Assembly: GCA_034440635.1 (NCBI GenBank) | Contig: JAOTON010002237.1 | Location: 694,501-758,500, forward strand | Direction of reading: 5' to 3' | Origin: Lepas anatifera | Lineage: Eukaryota > Arthropoda > Thecostraca > Lepadidae | Length of the DNA stretch: 64,000 bases | In this document: one piece after another, positions 21,904 to 31,064 of the stretch | How the letters are laid out: every line of letters starts with the position of its first letter | How positions within the stretch are numbered: the stretch's first letter is position 1 | Program-made: the position numbers and the translations under genes | The notes under the pieces: generated by a model | What the model saw: the letters and a program-made list of their open reading frames with translations, nothing else | Database searches by the model: none | Told to the model about the DNA's origin: nothing

Positions 21904-22369
21904 GTGCGATATTGAGAATATTGCGAGCGAATACGATCGTGATTTTGCGCCCATGTTGTGAAATGTATTGAACTTTGCAGTTAAACTGGATAGATATATG
22001 TTGAAATATTTGTATGTGCGACTACGATAGTGAATTTGTGATTATGTTGTAACTTGTATTAATGAATTTTGCAGTAAAAGTGAGAGTATGTCTCTTGTTA
22101 ATTAGTGATATTCTTGAAAGTGAAAGTAGGCTTATTTAACAATGTGTGCGCTATCCTCTTAGATAAAACTACACAATAGTCTTCAAGTTCAAAACTTGTA
22201 CAGCGTCATTATGTGTGAACATGCTATATGAATAGTGAAATATTTTAATAGAGTCAAATTTAACCAATGTCATTTGCTTAACTTTTACACCGACATAATA
22301 CCGAAACGAAAACTCTAATCCGGAAAATCGAGTCGACATCAAAGAAGCTCTCATCTGCAAAACAAGCTG
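21904..22369 (+). other. PLE 2 3' untranslated region
   Basis: An AT-rich tail following the PLE 2 stop codon, with an imperfect internal duplication (CGATCGTGATTTTGCGCCCATG and the related CGATAGTGAATTTGTGATTATG). From 21963 onward it is part of the 9-kb palindrome; an inverted copy lies at 30574-30982. Confidence 0.6.
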
Positions 22370-22414
<45 letters not shown>

Positions 22415-22468
22415 ATATATAGACGCCACCTAAATATATATATATAACAAAATATATATATATATATA
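22370..22468. repeat. (TA)n tracts in left arm, outer
   Basis: Two or three TA tracts separated by short unique bits (AGACGCCACCTAAA). The mirrored position in the right arm (30437-30573) has different spacer sequence and length. Confidence 0.9.
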
Positions 22469-22564
22469 AATTTTGTTTATTTAGACGTTGTTCGTAACAA
22501 TGAAACCTCAAATGCTATGGCTTTTAGTTCAATTCTGCATCAATTCGACCAGGACGATAGACGC

Positions 22565-22634
22565 TTAATTCGCAAGCTTGAGCCTCTTAACTCGAAAAGA
22601 ACGAACGCTAAGTTTCCCGTCATTTTTAACAAAC

Positions 22635-22714
<80 letters not shown>

Positions 22715-22891
22715 GAAGGCTGGCAGTAAGTTATTAAGTATACAAGTATGATTGAATATGACCGCGTTTTTCAAATTAACAAGTCTCTTGTTAACTTTTT
22801 CTAAGTCTCTAAATGTTTTTTTAGGTATTTCTAAAAGTTTTTCAAGTATATCTCCAACTCTAGTCATTGTTATGAAAGTAAAAATATCCAT
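22565..22891 (-). pseudogene. PLE 5 N-terminal fragment (left arm)
   Basis: A minus-strand open frame of 108 residues. It starts MDIFTFITMTRVGD, continues with a Lys/Leu-rich helical segment (RDLEKVNKRLVNLKN, NNLLPAFTN) typical in feel of PLE N-terminal regions, then runs in frame through a (TA)n tract as alternating Ile-Tyr, and ends with VKNDGKLSVRSFRVKRLKLAN. Its mirror at 30003-30330 loses frame in the TA tract. RT and nuclease are absent. PLE assignment is by resemblance and context. Confidence 0.5.
22637..22710. repeat. (TA)n tract inside PLE 5 frame
   Basis: A pure TA repeat of about 37 units lies between the two parts of the PLE 5 N-terminal frame. It is stop-free in every frame, so it does not interrupt translation in this arm. 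Confidence 0.95.
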
Positions 22892-23102
22892 TATGCGACC
22901 GGTTTCGTAAATTCAATAAACGTTTTCAAGCAAGTGGACATTTTAAACATGACAATACCATTCAAAAAATACAAAAGTATCACACAACAATAATCACGGC
23001 AATATTTCAGGCATCTTCCATCTGTGAAGAATATTTAAACTGTTAAAAGATGGGCCCGCTGCTAAACTATCTTTGGCATTTGTCTTCTTAGGAGTCTTCT
23101 GT

Positions 23103-23262
23103 TTTAACCTCCACCATAGGAGCTGGTGTGGCAGAGGGTGAATATTCCAACGTAGTCTCTCTGGGTGTTGAGGGTTGGGGACTTCTCCTTAATGAGGACC
23201 GCTTCAAGTATTCGTAGTCTGCGCCGGTCCCGCTCGCACTCGATGATCTTGAGGTTGTTGGT
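23103..23262 (-). pseudogene. PLE 6 GIY-YIG C-terminal fragment (left arm)
   Basis: The minus strand encodes NNLKIIECERDRRRLRIL followed by EAVLIKEKSPTLNTQ and a short tail. The ILEA-x-x-IKEK-x-P-x-LNTQ ending is characteristic of the C-terminus of PLE GIY-YIG nucleases. The rest of the element is cut off by a (TA)n tract. Mirror copy at 29632-29790. Confidence 0.6.
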
Positions 23263-23263
23263 G

Positions 23264-23323
<60 letters not shown>

Positions 23324-23373
23324 CTGTATATATATAACTGTATATATATATATAACTTTTATATATATATATA
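23264..23373. repeat. (TA)n tracts in left arm, inner
   Basis: A long TA run followed by shorter runs with AACTG and ACTTT interruptions. Mirrored at 29515-29630 with different tract lengths. Confidence 0.95.
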
Positions 23374-23439
23374 AGTTACAATGATGTTTAGGCGAATTTC
23401 AAAAACTAAATTTATAAAAAAATTATATTGCGCCACATA

Positions 23440-23465
23440 AACGCGTTTCCTATTAACTTCATCAG
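23440..23465 (-). ncRNA. Hammerhead-ribozyme-like core (degenerate), left arm
   Basis: The minus strand reads CTGATGA, a 9-nt segment, then GAAACGCGTT. CTGATGA and GAAA are the two conserved hammerhead boxes, and ACGCGT is a self-complementary stem III of the dimer-forming type described for PLE hammerheads. Stem II (AGTTAATAG) does not pair well, so activity is doubtful. Located downstream of PLE 4. Confidence 0.4.
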
Positions 23466-23689
23466 TATGTAGCACAATACAAGTATAAATCGAAACAGGA
23501 ATATTCAAACATCAACTTGGAATTTCGGCAATCATGTCATGAGAACAATTATTCAGCAGTCTTTCAGCAAAAAAGTTTTCCGAATATTATCACAGAGGCC
23601 ACAGTGTGCACACATTCATACCATTAAAACGCGCCTTCAGAATAAAATAGTACCATAATCCTAAATAATTCAAAACAATTAACTCTGGT

Positions 23690-24540
23690 ATACGCTTGTA
23701 ATGAATTTAGCAGTCGGAGTGCTTAAGTTAATGAAACCCATACGTTGTCTGATACAGTTGTTTCATAAAATGAAAGAAGCTTTAAGGATTTTCCTAGCTC
23801 TTTTGCTAATATTTTTGGCTACAATTTTTGCCCCTCCCCAGTCCGGTAAATGTTTACACTCCATGCTGTGTACTACTAATGCGTTACTCTCTCGATTATG
23901 TATAAAATCTCTCCTATGTTCTACTAATCTTATTTTCAAACCCCTATGTGTTTCACCATAATATGACTTCGGGCAACCTGTACATGGAACATTGTAGACT
24001 ACACTATTTTCCTGAGTATTTTCCGATTTGCAGTAACTGCTGAACATATCCCCTATTTTTCTCCCTGACCTTTCGATTAGAACTACATTTACTCCTCTAA
24101 GTTTTGTATTCAAATCTTCCGTTTGTGAAGATTGAGGAACAGTGATTACTCTCTGATATACCTTTTTATTTTTGGTATTTGACTTCTTTTTTATCTGTTT
24201 AGCCTTATTGTTGCATGTAATGAGCAGATCATTCGGATATCCTAACCTTTCAAAAATTTCAAATATATGGCCTATTTCTTCGTTGAGGAACTCTATGCTG
24301 CAAATTCTAAAGACTCTCAAAAAGTATCCTATGACTATACCTGTTTTTGTTTTTGGCTATGTGCAGATAAGTAGTGAACATAATCCTCCTTGTTAGTTAT
24401 TTTTCTGTTGACTTTAAATTTAACCTCCTCATCGTTCCTAAATATTAATACGTCCAAAAATGGCAACTCTCCTTTATTCTCACCTGTCAAAACCGTCGCT
24501 TTCAAAACTTCGTCAGACGCACCTGTTTCTTGCAATATTT
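23690..24540 (-). pseudogene. PLE 4: RT thumb, linker and GIY-YIG (left arm)
   Basis: The minus-strand PLE remnant starts in the RT thumb (ELPFLDVLIFRN, then KITNKEDYVHYLSAHS), continues after a frameshift near 24330 into the linker (FRICSIEFLNEEIGHIFE; RLGYPNDLL) and a GIY-YIG domain (VPCTGCPKSYYGE, LVEHRRDF, VVHSMECKH). A premature TGA precedes the last residues (NNCIRQRMGFINL). The RT catalytic part is missing. The mirrored copy has the same frameshift and stop, so the element was dead before the arms were duplicated. Confidence 0.75.
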
Positions 24541-25025
24541 GGCCGCACCTGTTTCTGTGCCTATATTTGGCACATTAGCAGACGCAATGTGAACATACCC
24601 TGACATGAGAATGGTTTGGGAACAAGGGGGCATGGCTAAGGCCCTGAAAACAAACAAGAAATGGGAAATGCAGCTGCCAAACTTGGTGGTTTCTGTGGAA
24701 GACACGAACATCCCACTCAAGGACCAATTTTGGCTGCAGGCCAGAGCTCAATGAAAGCATGCAAACACCACAAACATGCATGAGCATACCACGCCAGCAA
24801 AGCATTTACATGCGCTTTAGCCTTTCAATTCGATCCCCGAAAGCGATCCACCAATCCAGCAGCACTCACCAGAAGTTGTACCAGGGGCGACGGTAGTGGT
24901 TACTTCTCGTGCTTACAAAAAAGCAAACAAAGGAAACCAGATTCTCTGTTTGGTTCATGGCTTTGGTGAACGATATTATTGAAAGTTTTAGTGCTACGCA
25001 AAGCCAAAGGTTGTATTTGTTATAC
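24541..25025. other. Unclassified segment between PLE 4 and PLE 3 (left arm)
   Basis: It is mirrored at 27862-28349. It contains a plus-strand stretch reading GMAKALKTNKKWEM and LKDQFWLQARAQ without stops for about 45 codons, which I do not recognise. No other gene is seen. Confidence 0.4.
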
Positions 25026-25061
25026 GACCGGTTTCGGGGCCATCTCGGTCCCATTATCAAG
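25026..25061 (-). ncRNA. Hammerhead-like motif after PLE 3 (left arm)
   Basis: The minus strand reads CTTGATAAT, then a hairpin (GGGACC-GAGAT-GGCCCC, one mismatch), then GAAACCGGTCG. This is hammerhead order: box 1, stem II, GAAA, a self-complementary ACCGGT stem III and a C at the cleavage position. Box 1 departs from CUGANGA at the first base and at the catalytic G (TGATAA for TGATGA), so self-cleavage is unlikely in this copy. PLEs are known to carry such motifs next to their coding regions. Confidence 0.5.
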
Positions 25062-25211
25062 TAAAAAGAACAAGATAAAATCACACACACACTACATAGT
25101 TATATAAAACGAATTTCAGTAAACTCGATGGAACATGGAACAATCTTTGTCGTGCTACTAGTTGTTTAAATATTCGACATCATGACGCGTGAGTGTTTTT
25201 CTCCATGGTCC

Positions 25212-26350
25212 TCATTGTCGCTTGAGTAGGTCGAGCCAGCCTTGGTACAATACGTATTTGCCTATATTTCTGTTTAGTTTTTCTCTTGCTGTTGTTTGAA
25301 TTTGGATGGCTTCTTTAATTTGGCGTTGTTTTGTTCTGGATTCGAAAGTGATCACTTTGGCGTCCCAATCAATAGTGTGTCCGGTTTCGTACGAATGTTC
25401 GGCTGTGGCTTCTGGTTGTCGGTCGGTTAGGGTCATCTCCCTCAGGGCTTTTAGAGACTTTTTGTGTTCAGCAGTCCTAACCGACATCATTCTCCCGCTT
25501 TCTCCTATATAAATTTGGCTGCAATCCGTGCACTCCATTTGGTAGATGGGGCCAGGTTTCTTCGCAAATGGAATTTTGTCCTTGGGTTTAACCAAAAGTT
25601 GCCTGAGAGTTTTTTGCGGCTTAAAGTACGTTCTAATCTTGTATTTTGCGCATACTCTTCTTATCTGTTCCGATGTTCCTTCTTGATATGGTATTACAAG
25701 GGTCTTCATTCGTTCTTCAGCGTTGGTGGCTTGGGTGTCTGGTTTTTCATGGTTAGGTCCATTGCATCTCTTAACTCTCTTGATTTGCGAGTTCACGAAC
25801 TCTTCTGGATAGTTATTATCCTCCAGCATAGATCTGATGTGTTTGAGCTCTTGCTCACGTGCTGTCACCTCTTCGCAAACGTTGAAAGCCCGCTGGGCTA
25901 GTGTTTGCACGACCGTTCTTTTGTGAGCTTGTGGATGGTAGCTCAGGTAGTTTAAGTATTGACCGCTTGTAGTCGTTTTGTAGTAAACGTCCGTTGTAAT
26001 GCGTCCTTCCGGTGAACGGGATAGAGTCATGTCCAAGAAGGGCAGCCTTCCTTCCTTTTCCGTTTCCACCGTGAACTTTATGGATGGATAAAAGGAGTTC
26101 AGGTGTTTAAGAAAAGGTTCGATATCTCCAGCGGGCATCGAAGCGAGCATGTCATCCATATATCGATGCCAGATGTAAGGTGGTTTTGGATAGGACATGA
26201 TGGCTTCTTCTGAGAGTTCCTGATGGCTGAGTGTTCCTTGGAGTTTGCTACGTGTCTGTGAGACTGTCCGATCAATGGGGACAGTAGGTCGCTGATGTGC
26301 CTTGCTGCAGCATAGGTGGAAGAGCCAACAGCTGATAGTCTCACAGACAC
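25212..26350 (-). pseudogene. PLE 3 left copy: RT (internal deletion) plus GIY-YIG
   Basis: Minus strand. Starts in RT fingers (AVGSSTYAAARHISDLLSPL, HVANSKE), then jumps by deletion straight to the motif C region (EEAIMSYPKPPYIWHRYMDD). It then runs uninterrupted through the thumb (LPFLDMTLSRSPEG), linker and GIY-YIG domain (MECTDCSQIYIGESGRM; IKEAIQIQ) to a stop. The deletion removes motif A with the first catalytic Asp. The FLDM thumb and the nuclease look intact. Residues upstream of 26350 belong to other frames. Confidence 0.85.
26266..26336. other. Palindrome loop, 71 bp
   Basis: The only sequence between the arms that is not mirrored. On the minus strand it encodes the RT finger segment just 5' of the point where the right-hand PLE 3 copy begins, so the two copies are head to head and differ only in how far 5' they reach. 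Confidence 0.8.
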
Positions 26351-27675
26351 GTAGCAAACTCCAAGGAACTCTCAGCCATTCTCCGCTACACAACGGTCCC
26401 AGAAAACAATATACTGGTATCATTCGATGTGTCTGCTCTGTTCACAAGTGTCCCTCTCGATGTAATAACATCCCAGGTACAGAGCGCTCTGGAAAATGAC
26501 GAGACTCTCGCGGAACGAACTACATTGACACCTGGTGATATTTCAAGCCTGTTGAACTTCATCCTCAGAACTACGTTTTTCCAGTTCAACGGAAAATTCT
26601 TCCAACAATTGTTTGGGGCTCCGATGGGTTCTCCAGTGGCTCCGGCGGTAGCAAATATCTTCATGGAACATCTGGAAGAAGAAGCCATCATGTCCTATCC
26701 AAAACCACCTTACATCTGGCATCGATATATGGATGACATACTCGCTTCGATGCCCGCTGGAGATATCAAACCTTTTCTTAAACACCTGAACTCCTTTTAT
26801 CCATCCATAAAGTTCACGGTGGAAACGGAAAAGGAAGGAAGGCTGCCCTTCTTGTACATGACTCTATCCCGTTCACCGGAAGGACGCATTACAACTGACT
26901 TTTACTACAAAACGACTACAAGCGGTCAATACTTAAACTACCTGAGCCACCATCCACGGGCTCACAAAAGAACGGTCGTGCAAACACTAGCCCAGCGGGC
27001 TTTCAACGTTTGCGAAGAGGTGACAGCACGTGAGCAAGAGCTCAAACACATCAGATCTATGCTGGAGGATAATAACTATCCAGAAGAGTTCGTGAACTCG
27101 CAAATCAAGAGAGTTAAGAGATGCAATGGACCTAACCATGAAAAACCAGACACCCAAGCCACCAACGCTGAAGAACGAATGAAGACCCTTGTAATACCAT
27201 ATCAAGAAGGAACATCGGAACAGATAAGAAGAGTATGCGCAAAATACAAGATTAGAACGTACTTTAAGCCGCAAAAACTCTCAGGCAACTTTTGGTTAAA
27301 CCCAAGGACAAAATTCCATTTGCGAAGAAACCTGGCCCCATCTACCAAATGGAGTGCACGGATTGCAGCCAAATTTATATAGGAGAAAGCGGGAGAATGA
27401 TGTCGGCTAGGACTGCTGAACACAAAAAGTCTCTAAAAGCCCTGAGGGAGATGACCCTAACCGACCGACAACCAGAAGCCACAGCCGAACATTCGTACGA
27501 AACCGGACACACTATTGATTGGGACGCCAAAGTGATCACTTTCGAATCCAGAACAAAACAACGCCAAATTAAAGAAGCCATCCAAATTCAAACAACAGCA
27601 AGAGAAAAACTAAACAGAAATATAGGCAAATACGTATTGTACCAAGGCTGGCTCGACCTACTCAAGCGACAATGA
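26337..27675 (+). pseudogene. PLE 3 right copy: RT plus GIY-YIG, frameshifted
   Basis: Plus-strand mirror of PLE 3. It keeps the RT centre lost on the left: VANSKELS, motif A (VSFDVSALFTSVPLD), FGAPMGSPVAP, motif C (YMDDILAS), thumb, linker and GIY-YIG. One A is missing from the A-run near 27275 relative to the left arm, which breaks the frame before the nuclease; the nuclease resumes in another frame from 27292. The thumb FLDM is changed to FLYM. It lacks the RT N-terminus. Confidence 0.85.
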
Positions 27676-27825
27676 GGACCATGGAGAAAAACACTCACGC
27701 GTTATGATGTCGAATATTTAAACAACTAGTAGCACGACAAAGATTGTTCCATGTTCCATCGAGTTTACTGAAATTCGTTTTATATAACTATGTAGTGTGT
27801 GTGTGATTTTATCTTGCTCTTTTTA
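27676..27825 (+). other. PLE 3 3' untranslated region (right arm)
   Basis: An AT-rich tail after the PLE 3 stop codon with a short GTGTGTGTG run. It leads into the hammerhead-like motif and is mirrored at 25062-25211. Confidence 0.5.
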
Positions 27826-27861
27826 CTTGATAATGGGACCGAGATGGCCACGAAACCGGTC
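27826..27861 (+). ncRNA. Hammerhead-like motif after PLE 3 (right arm)
   Basis: Mirror of 25026-25061 with stem II weakened by a C-to-A change (GGCCACGAAACC). Same altered box 1 (CTTGATAA). Probably inactive. Confidence 0.5.
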
Positions 27862-28349
27862 GTATAACAAATACAACCTTTGGCTTTGCGTAGCACTAAA
27901 ACTTTCAATAATATCGTTCACCAAAGCCATGAACCAAACAGAGAATCTGGTTTCCTTTGTTTGCTTTTTTGTAAGCACGAGAAGTAACCACTACCGTCGC
28001 CCCTGGTAAAACTTCTGGTGAGTGCTGCTGGATTGGTGGATCGCTTTCGGGGATCGAATTGAAAGGCTAAATCGCATGTAAATGCTTTGCTGGCGTGGTA
28101 TGCTCATGCATGTTTGTGGTGTTTGCATGCTTTCATTGAGCTCTGGCCTGCAGCCAAAATTGGTCCTTGAGTGGGATGTTCGTGTCTTCCACAGAAGCCA
28201 CCAAGTTTGGCAGCTGCATTTCCCATTTCTTGTTTGTTTTCAGGGCCTTAGCCATGCCCCCTTGTTCCCAAACCATTCTCATGTCAGGGTATGTTCACAT
28301 TGCGTCTGCTAATGTGCCAAATATAGGCACAGAAACAGGTGCGGCCAAA
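27862..28349. other. Unclassified segment between PLE 3 and PLE 4 (right arm)
   Basis: Mirror of 24541-25025. No gene is recognised on the plus strand; the unidentified open stretch noted for the left arm appears here on the minus strand. Confidence 0.4.
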
Positions 28350-29190
28350 TATTGCAAGAAACAGGTGCGTCTGACAAAGTTTTGAAAGCGACGGTTGTGA
28401 CAGGGGAGAATAAAGGAAGAGTTGCCATTTTTGGACGTATTAATATTTAGGAACGTTGAGGAGGTTAAATTTAAAGTCAACAGAAAAATAACTAACAAGG
28501 AGGATTATGTTCACTACTTATCTGCACATAGCCAAAAACAAAAACAGGTATAGTCATAGGATACTTTTTGAGAGTCTTTAGAATTTGCAGCATAGAGTTC
28601 CTCAACGAAGAAATAGGCCATATATTTGAAATTTTTGAAAGGTTAGGATATCCGAATGATCTGCTCATTACATGCAACAATAAGGCTAAACAGATAAAAA
28701 AGAAGTCAAATACTAAAAATAAAAAGGTATATCAGAGAGTAATCACTGTTCCTCAATCTTCACAAACGGAAGATTTGAATACAAAACTTAGAGGAGTAAA
28801 TGTAGTTCTAATCGAAAGGTCAGGGAGAAAAATAGGGGATATGTTCAGCAGTTACTGCAAATCGGAAAATACTCAGGAAAATAGTGTAGTCTACAATGTT
28901 CCATGTACAGGTTGCCCGAAGTCATATTATGGTGAAACACATAGGGGTTTGAAAATAAGATTAGTAGAACATAGGAGAGATTTTATACATAATCGAGAGA
29001 GTAACGCATTAGTAGTACACAGCATGGAGTGTAAACATTTACCGGACTGGGGAGGGGCAAAAATTGTAGCCAAAAATATTAGCAAAAGAGCTAGGAAAAT
29101 CCTTAAAGCTTCTTTCATTTTATGAAACAACTGTATCAGACAACGTATGGGTTTCATTAACTTAAGCACTCCGACTGCTAAATTCATTAC
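28350..29190 (+). pseudogene. PLE 4: RT thumb, linker and GIY-YIG (right arm)
   Basis: Mirror of the left PLE 4, with an additional A (AAGGAAGAG for AAGGAGAG near 28430) that destroys the thumb frame here. The linker and GIY-YIG part (28568-29125) is open for 185 codons and ends at the same premature TGA as the left copy. Confidence 0.75.
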
Positions 29191-29422
29191 AAGCGTATAC
29201 CAGAGTTAATTGTTTTGAATTATTTAGGATTATGGTACTATTTTATTCTGAAGGCGCGTTTTAATGGTATGAATGTGTGCACACTGTGGCCTCTGTGATA
29301 ATATTCGGAAAACTTTTTTGCTGAAAGACTGCTGAATAATTGTTCTCATGACATGATTGCCGAAATTCCAAGTTGATGTTTGAATATTCCTGTTTCGATT
29401 TATACTTGTATTGTGCTACATA

Positions 29423-29449
29423 CTGATGAAGTTAATAGGAAACGCGTTT
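29423..29449 (+). ncRNA. Hammerhead-ribozyme-like core (degenerate), right arm
   Basis: CTGATGA, a 9-nt segment and GAAACGCGTT, identical in core to 23440-23465. Canonical boxes and self-complementary ACGCGT are present, but stem II is poor. Confidence 0.4.
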
Positions 29450-29514
29450 ATGTGGCGCAATATAATTTTTTTATAAATTTAGTTTTTGAAATTCGCCTAA
29501 ACATCATTGTAACT

Positions 29515-29532
29515 TATATATATATATAAAGT

Positions 29533-29563
<31 letters not shown>

Positions 29564-29576
29564 TTATATATATACA

Positions 29577-29630
<54 letters not shown>
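29515..29630. repeat. (TA)n tracts in right arm, inner
   Basis: TA runs with AAAGT, CAGT and CAG interruptions, the mirror of 23264-23373 with altered lengths. Confidence 0.95.
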
Positions 29631-29631
<1 letters not shown>

Positions 29632-29634
<3 letters not shown>

Positions 29635-29790
29635 CAACAACCTCAAGATCATCGAGTGCGAGCGGGACCGGCGCAGACTACGAATACTTGAAGCGGTCCT
29701 CATTAAGGAGAAGTCCCCAACCCTCAACACCCAGAGAGACTACGTTGGAATATTCACCCTCTGCCACACCAGCTCCTATGGTGGAGGTTA
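29632..29790 (+). pseudogene. PLE 6 GIY-YIG C-terminal fragment (right arm)
   Basis: Mirror of 23103-23262, encoding the IECERDRRRLRILEA and LIKEKSPTLNTQ C-terminal phrase of a PLE nuclease, beginning abruptly at a (TA)n tract. Confidence 0.6.
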
Positions 29791-30002
29791 AAACAGAAGA
29801 CTCCTAAGAAGACAAATGCCAAAGATAGTTTAGCAGCGGGCCCATCTTTTAACAGTTTAAATATTCTTCACAGATGGAAGATGCCTGAAATATTGCCGTG
29901 ATTATTGTTGTGTGATACTTTTGTATTTTTGAATGGTATTGTCATGTTTAAAATGTCCACTTGCTTGAAAACGTTTATTGAATTTACGAAACCGGTCGCA
30001 TA

Positions 30003-30179
30003 ATGGATATTTTTACTTTCATAACAATGACTAGAGTTGGAGATATACTTGAAAAACTTTTAGAAATACCTAAAAAAACATTTAGAGACTTAGAAAAAGT
30101 TAACAAGAGACTTGTTAATTTGAAAAACGCGGTCATATTCAATCATACTTGTATACTTAATAACTTACTGCCAGCCTTC

Positions 30180-30244
<65 letters not shown>

Positions 30245-30330
30245 ATATTGTTTGTTAAAAATGACGGGAAACTTAGCGTTCGTTCTTTTCGAGTTAAGAG
30301 GCTCAAGCTTGCGAATTAAGCGTCTATCGT
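30003..30330 (+). pseudogene. PLE 5 N-terminal fragment (right arm)
   Basis: Mirror of 22565-22891. A GAAACCGGTCG phrase (29989-29999), as in the hammerhead-like motifs, immediately precedes its ATG. The TA tract here contains a CA variant and a length change that throw the downstream KNDGKLSVRSF segment out of frame. Confidence 0.5.
30184..30243. repeat. (TA)n tract inside PLE 5 (right arm)
   Basis: A TA repeat interrupted once by TACATA, shorter than the mirrored tract at 22637-22710. Confidence 0.95.
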
Positions 30331-30431
30331 CCTGGTCGAATTGATGCAGAATTGAACTAAAAGCCATAGCATTTGAGGTTTCATTGTTACGAACAACGTC
30401 TTCAGGCATGAGTGATACATATAACACTAAA

Positions 30432-30436
<5 letters not shown>

Positions 30437-30485
<49 letters not shown>

Positions 30486-30516
30486 ATATATATATATATT
30501 TGTGAGGTGGGCTGTT

Positions 30517-30573
<57 letters not shown>
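30437..30573. repeat. (TA)n tracts in right arm, outer
   Basis: Three TA runs separated by TTTGT and TTTGTGAGGTGGGCTGTTC. The spacers differ from the mirrored site in the left arm, showing local rearrangement around the microsatellite. Confidence 0.9.
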
Positions 30574-30575
<2 letters not shown>

Positions 30576-30982
30576 CAGCTTGTTTTGCAGATGAGAGCTT
30601 CTTTGATGTCGACTCGATTTTCCGGATTAGAGTTTTCGTTTCGGTATTATGTCGGTGTAAAAGTTAAGCAAATGACATTGGTTAAATTTGACTCTATTAA
30701 AATATTTCACTATTCATATAGCATGTTCACACATAATGACGCTGTACAAGTTTTGAACTTGAAGACTATTGTGTAGTTTTATCTAAGAGGATAGCGCACA
30801 CATTGTTAAATAAGCCTACTTTCACTTTCAAGAATATCACTAATTAACAAGAGACATACTCTCACTTTTACTGCAAAATTCATTAATACAAGTTACAACA
30901 TAATCACAAATTCACTATCGTAGTCGCACATACAAATATTTCAACATATATCTATCCAGTTTAACTGCAAAGTTCAATACAT
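30574..30982 (-). other. Inverted PLE 2-type 3' tail (right arm end)
   Basis: Inverted copy of 21963-22369, the 3' untranslated part of PLE 2. No PLE 2 coding sequence follows; the mirror stops 60 bp short of it. Confidence 0.7.
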
Positions 30983-31064
30983 AGTTATATGGTGTATGGT
31001 GGAACAAGGAAACCAGACTTTGCTTTAACAGCTCAACAGCTTCCATCATCGTATACATGCACAT

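Larger units (their letters stand above)
21963..26265. repeat. Left arm of 9-kb palindrome
   Basis: It is mirrored at 26337-30982 at roughly 98-99% identity, judging by the segments I compared by eye. It starts ATGTATTGAACTTTGCAG; the mirrored end is CTGCAAAGTTCAATACAT. Minus-strand content from the centre outward: PLE 3, hammerhead-like motif, unclassified 0.5 kb, PLE 4, second hammerhead-like motif, (TA)n, PLE 6 fragment, PLE 5 N-terminus, (TA)n and, on the plus strand, the PLE 2 3' tail. It is shorter than the right arm because of a deletion inside PLE 3. Confidence 0.9.
26337..30982. repeat. Right arm of 9-kb palindrome
   Basis: Inverted copy of 21963-26265. Differences seen by eye include single-base changes (for example GGCCACG for GGCCCCG in the hammerhead-like motif), one-base indels in PLE 3 and PLE 4, and different TA-tract lengths. 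This rules out perfect identity. It ends at GTTCAATACAT, beyond which the flanks differ. Confidence 0.9.

Noticed and set aside
22278..22729. Open frames made of alternating Ile-Tyr (also at 16066, 29577, 30384)
   Set aside because: They are translations of (TA)n microsatellites, which have no stop in any frame. Only the PLE 5 frame, with non-repeat coding on both sides, was kept.
25026..25061. Functional hammerhead ribozyme
   Set aside because: The conserved first box is altered at the position equivalent to the catalytic G, so only a hammerhead-like motif is claimed.
21963..30982. Palindrome as a pure read-chimera or assembly artefact
   Set aside because: Not fully excluded, but arms differ by substitutions, indels, TA lengths and a deletion with filler, which a fold-back read of one molecule would be less likely to show after consensus. 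Kept as real pending read evidence.
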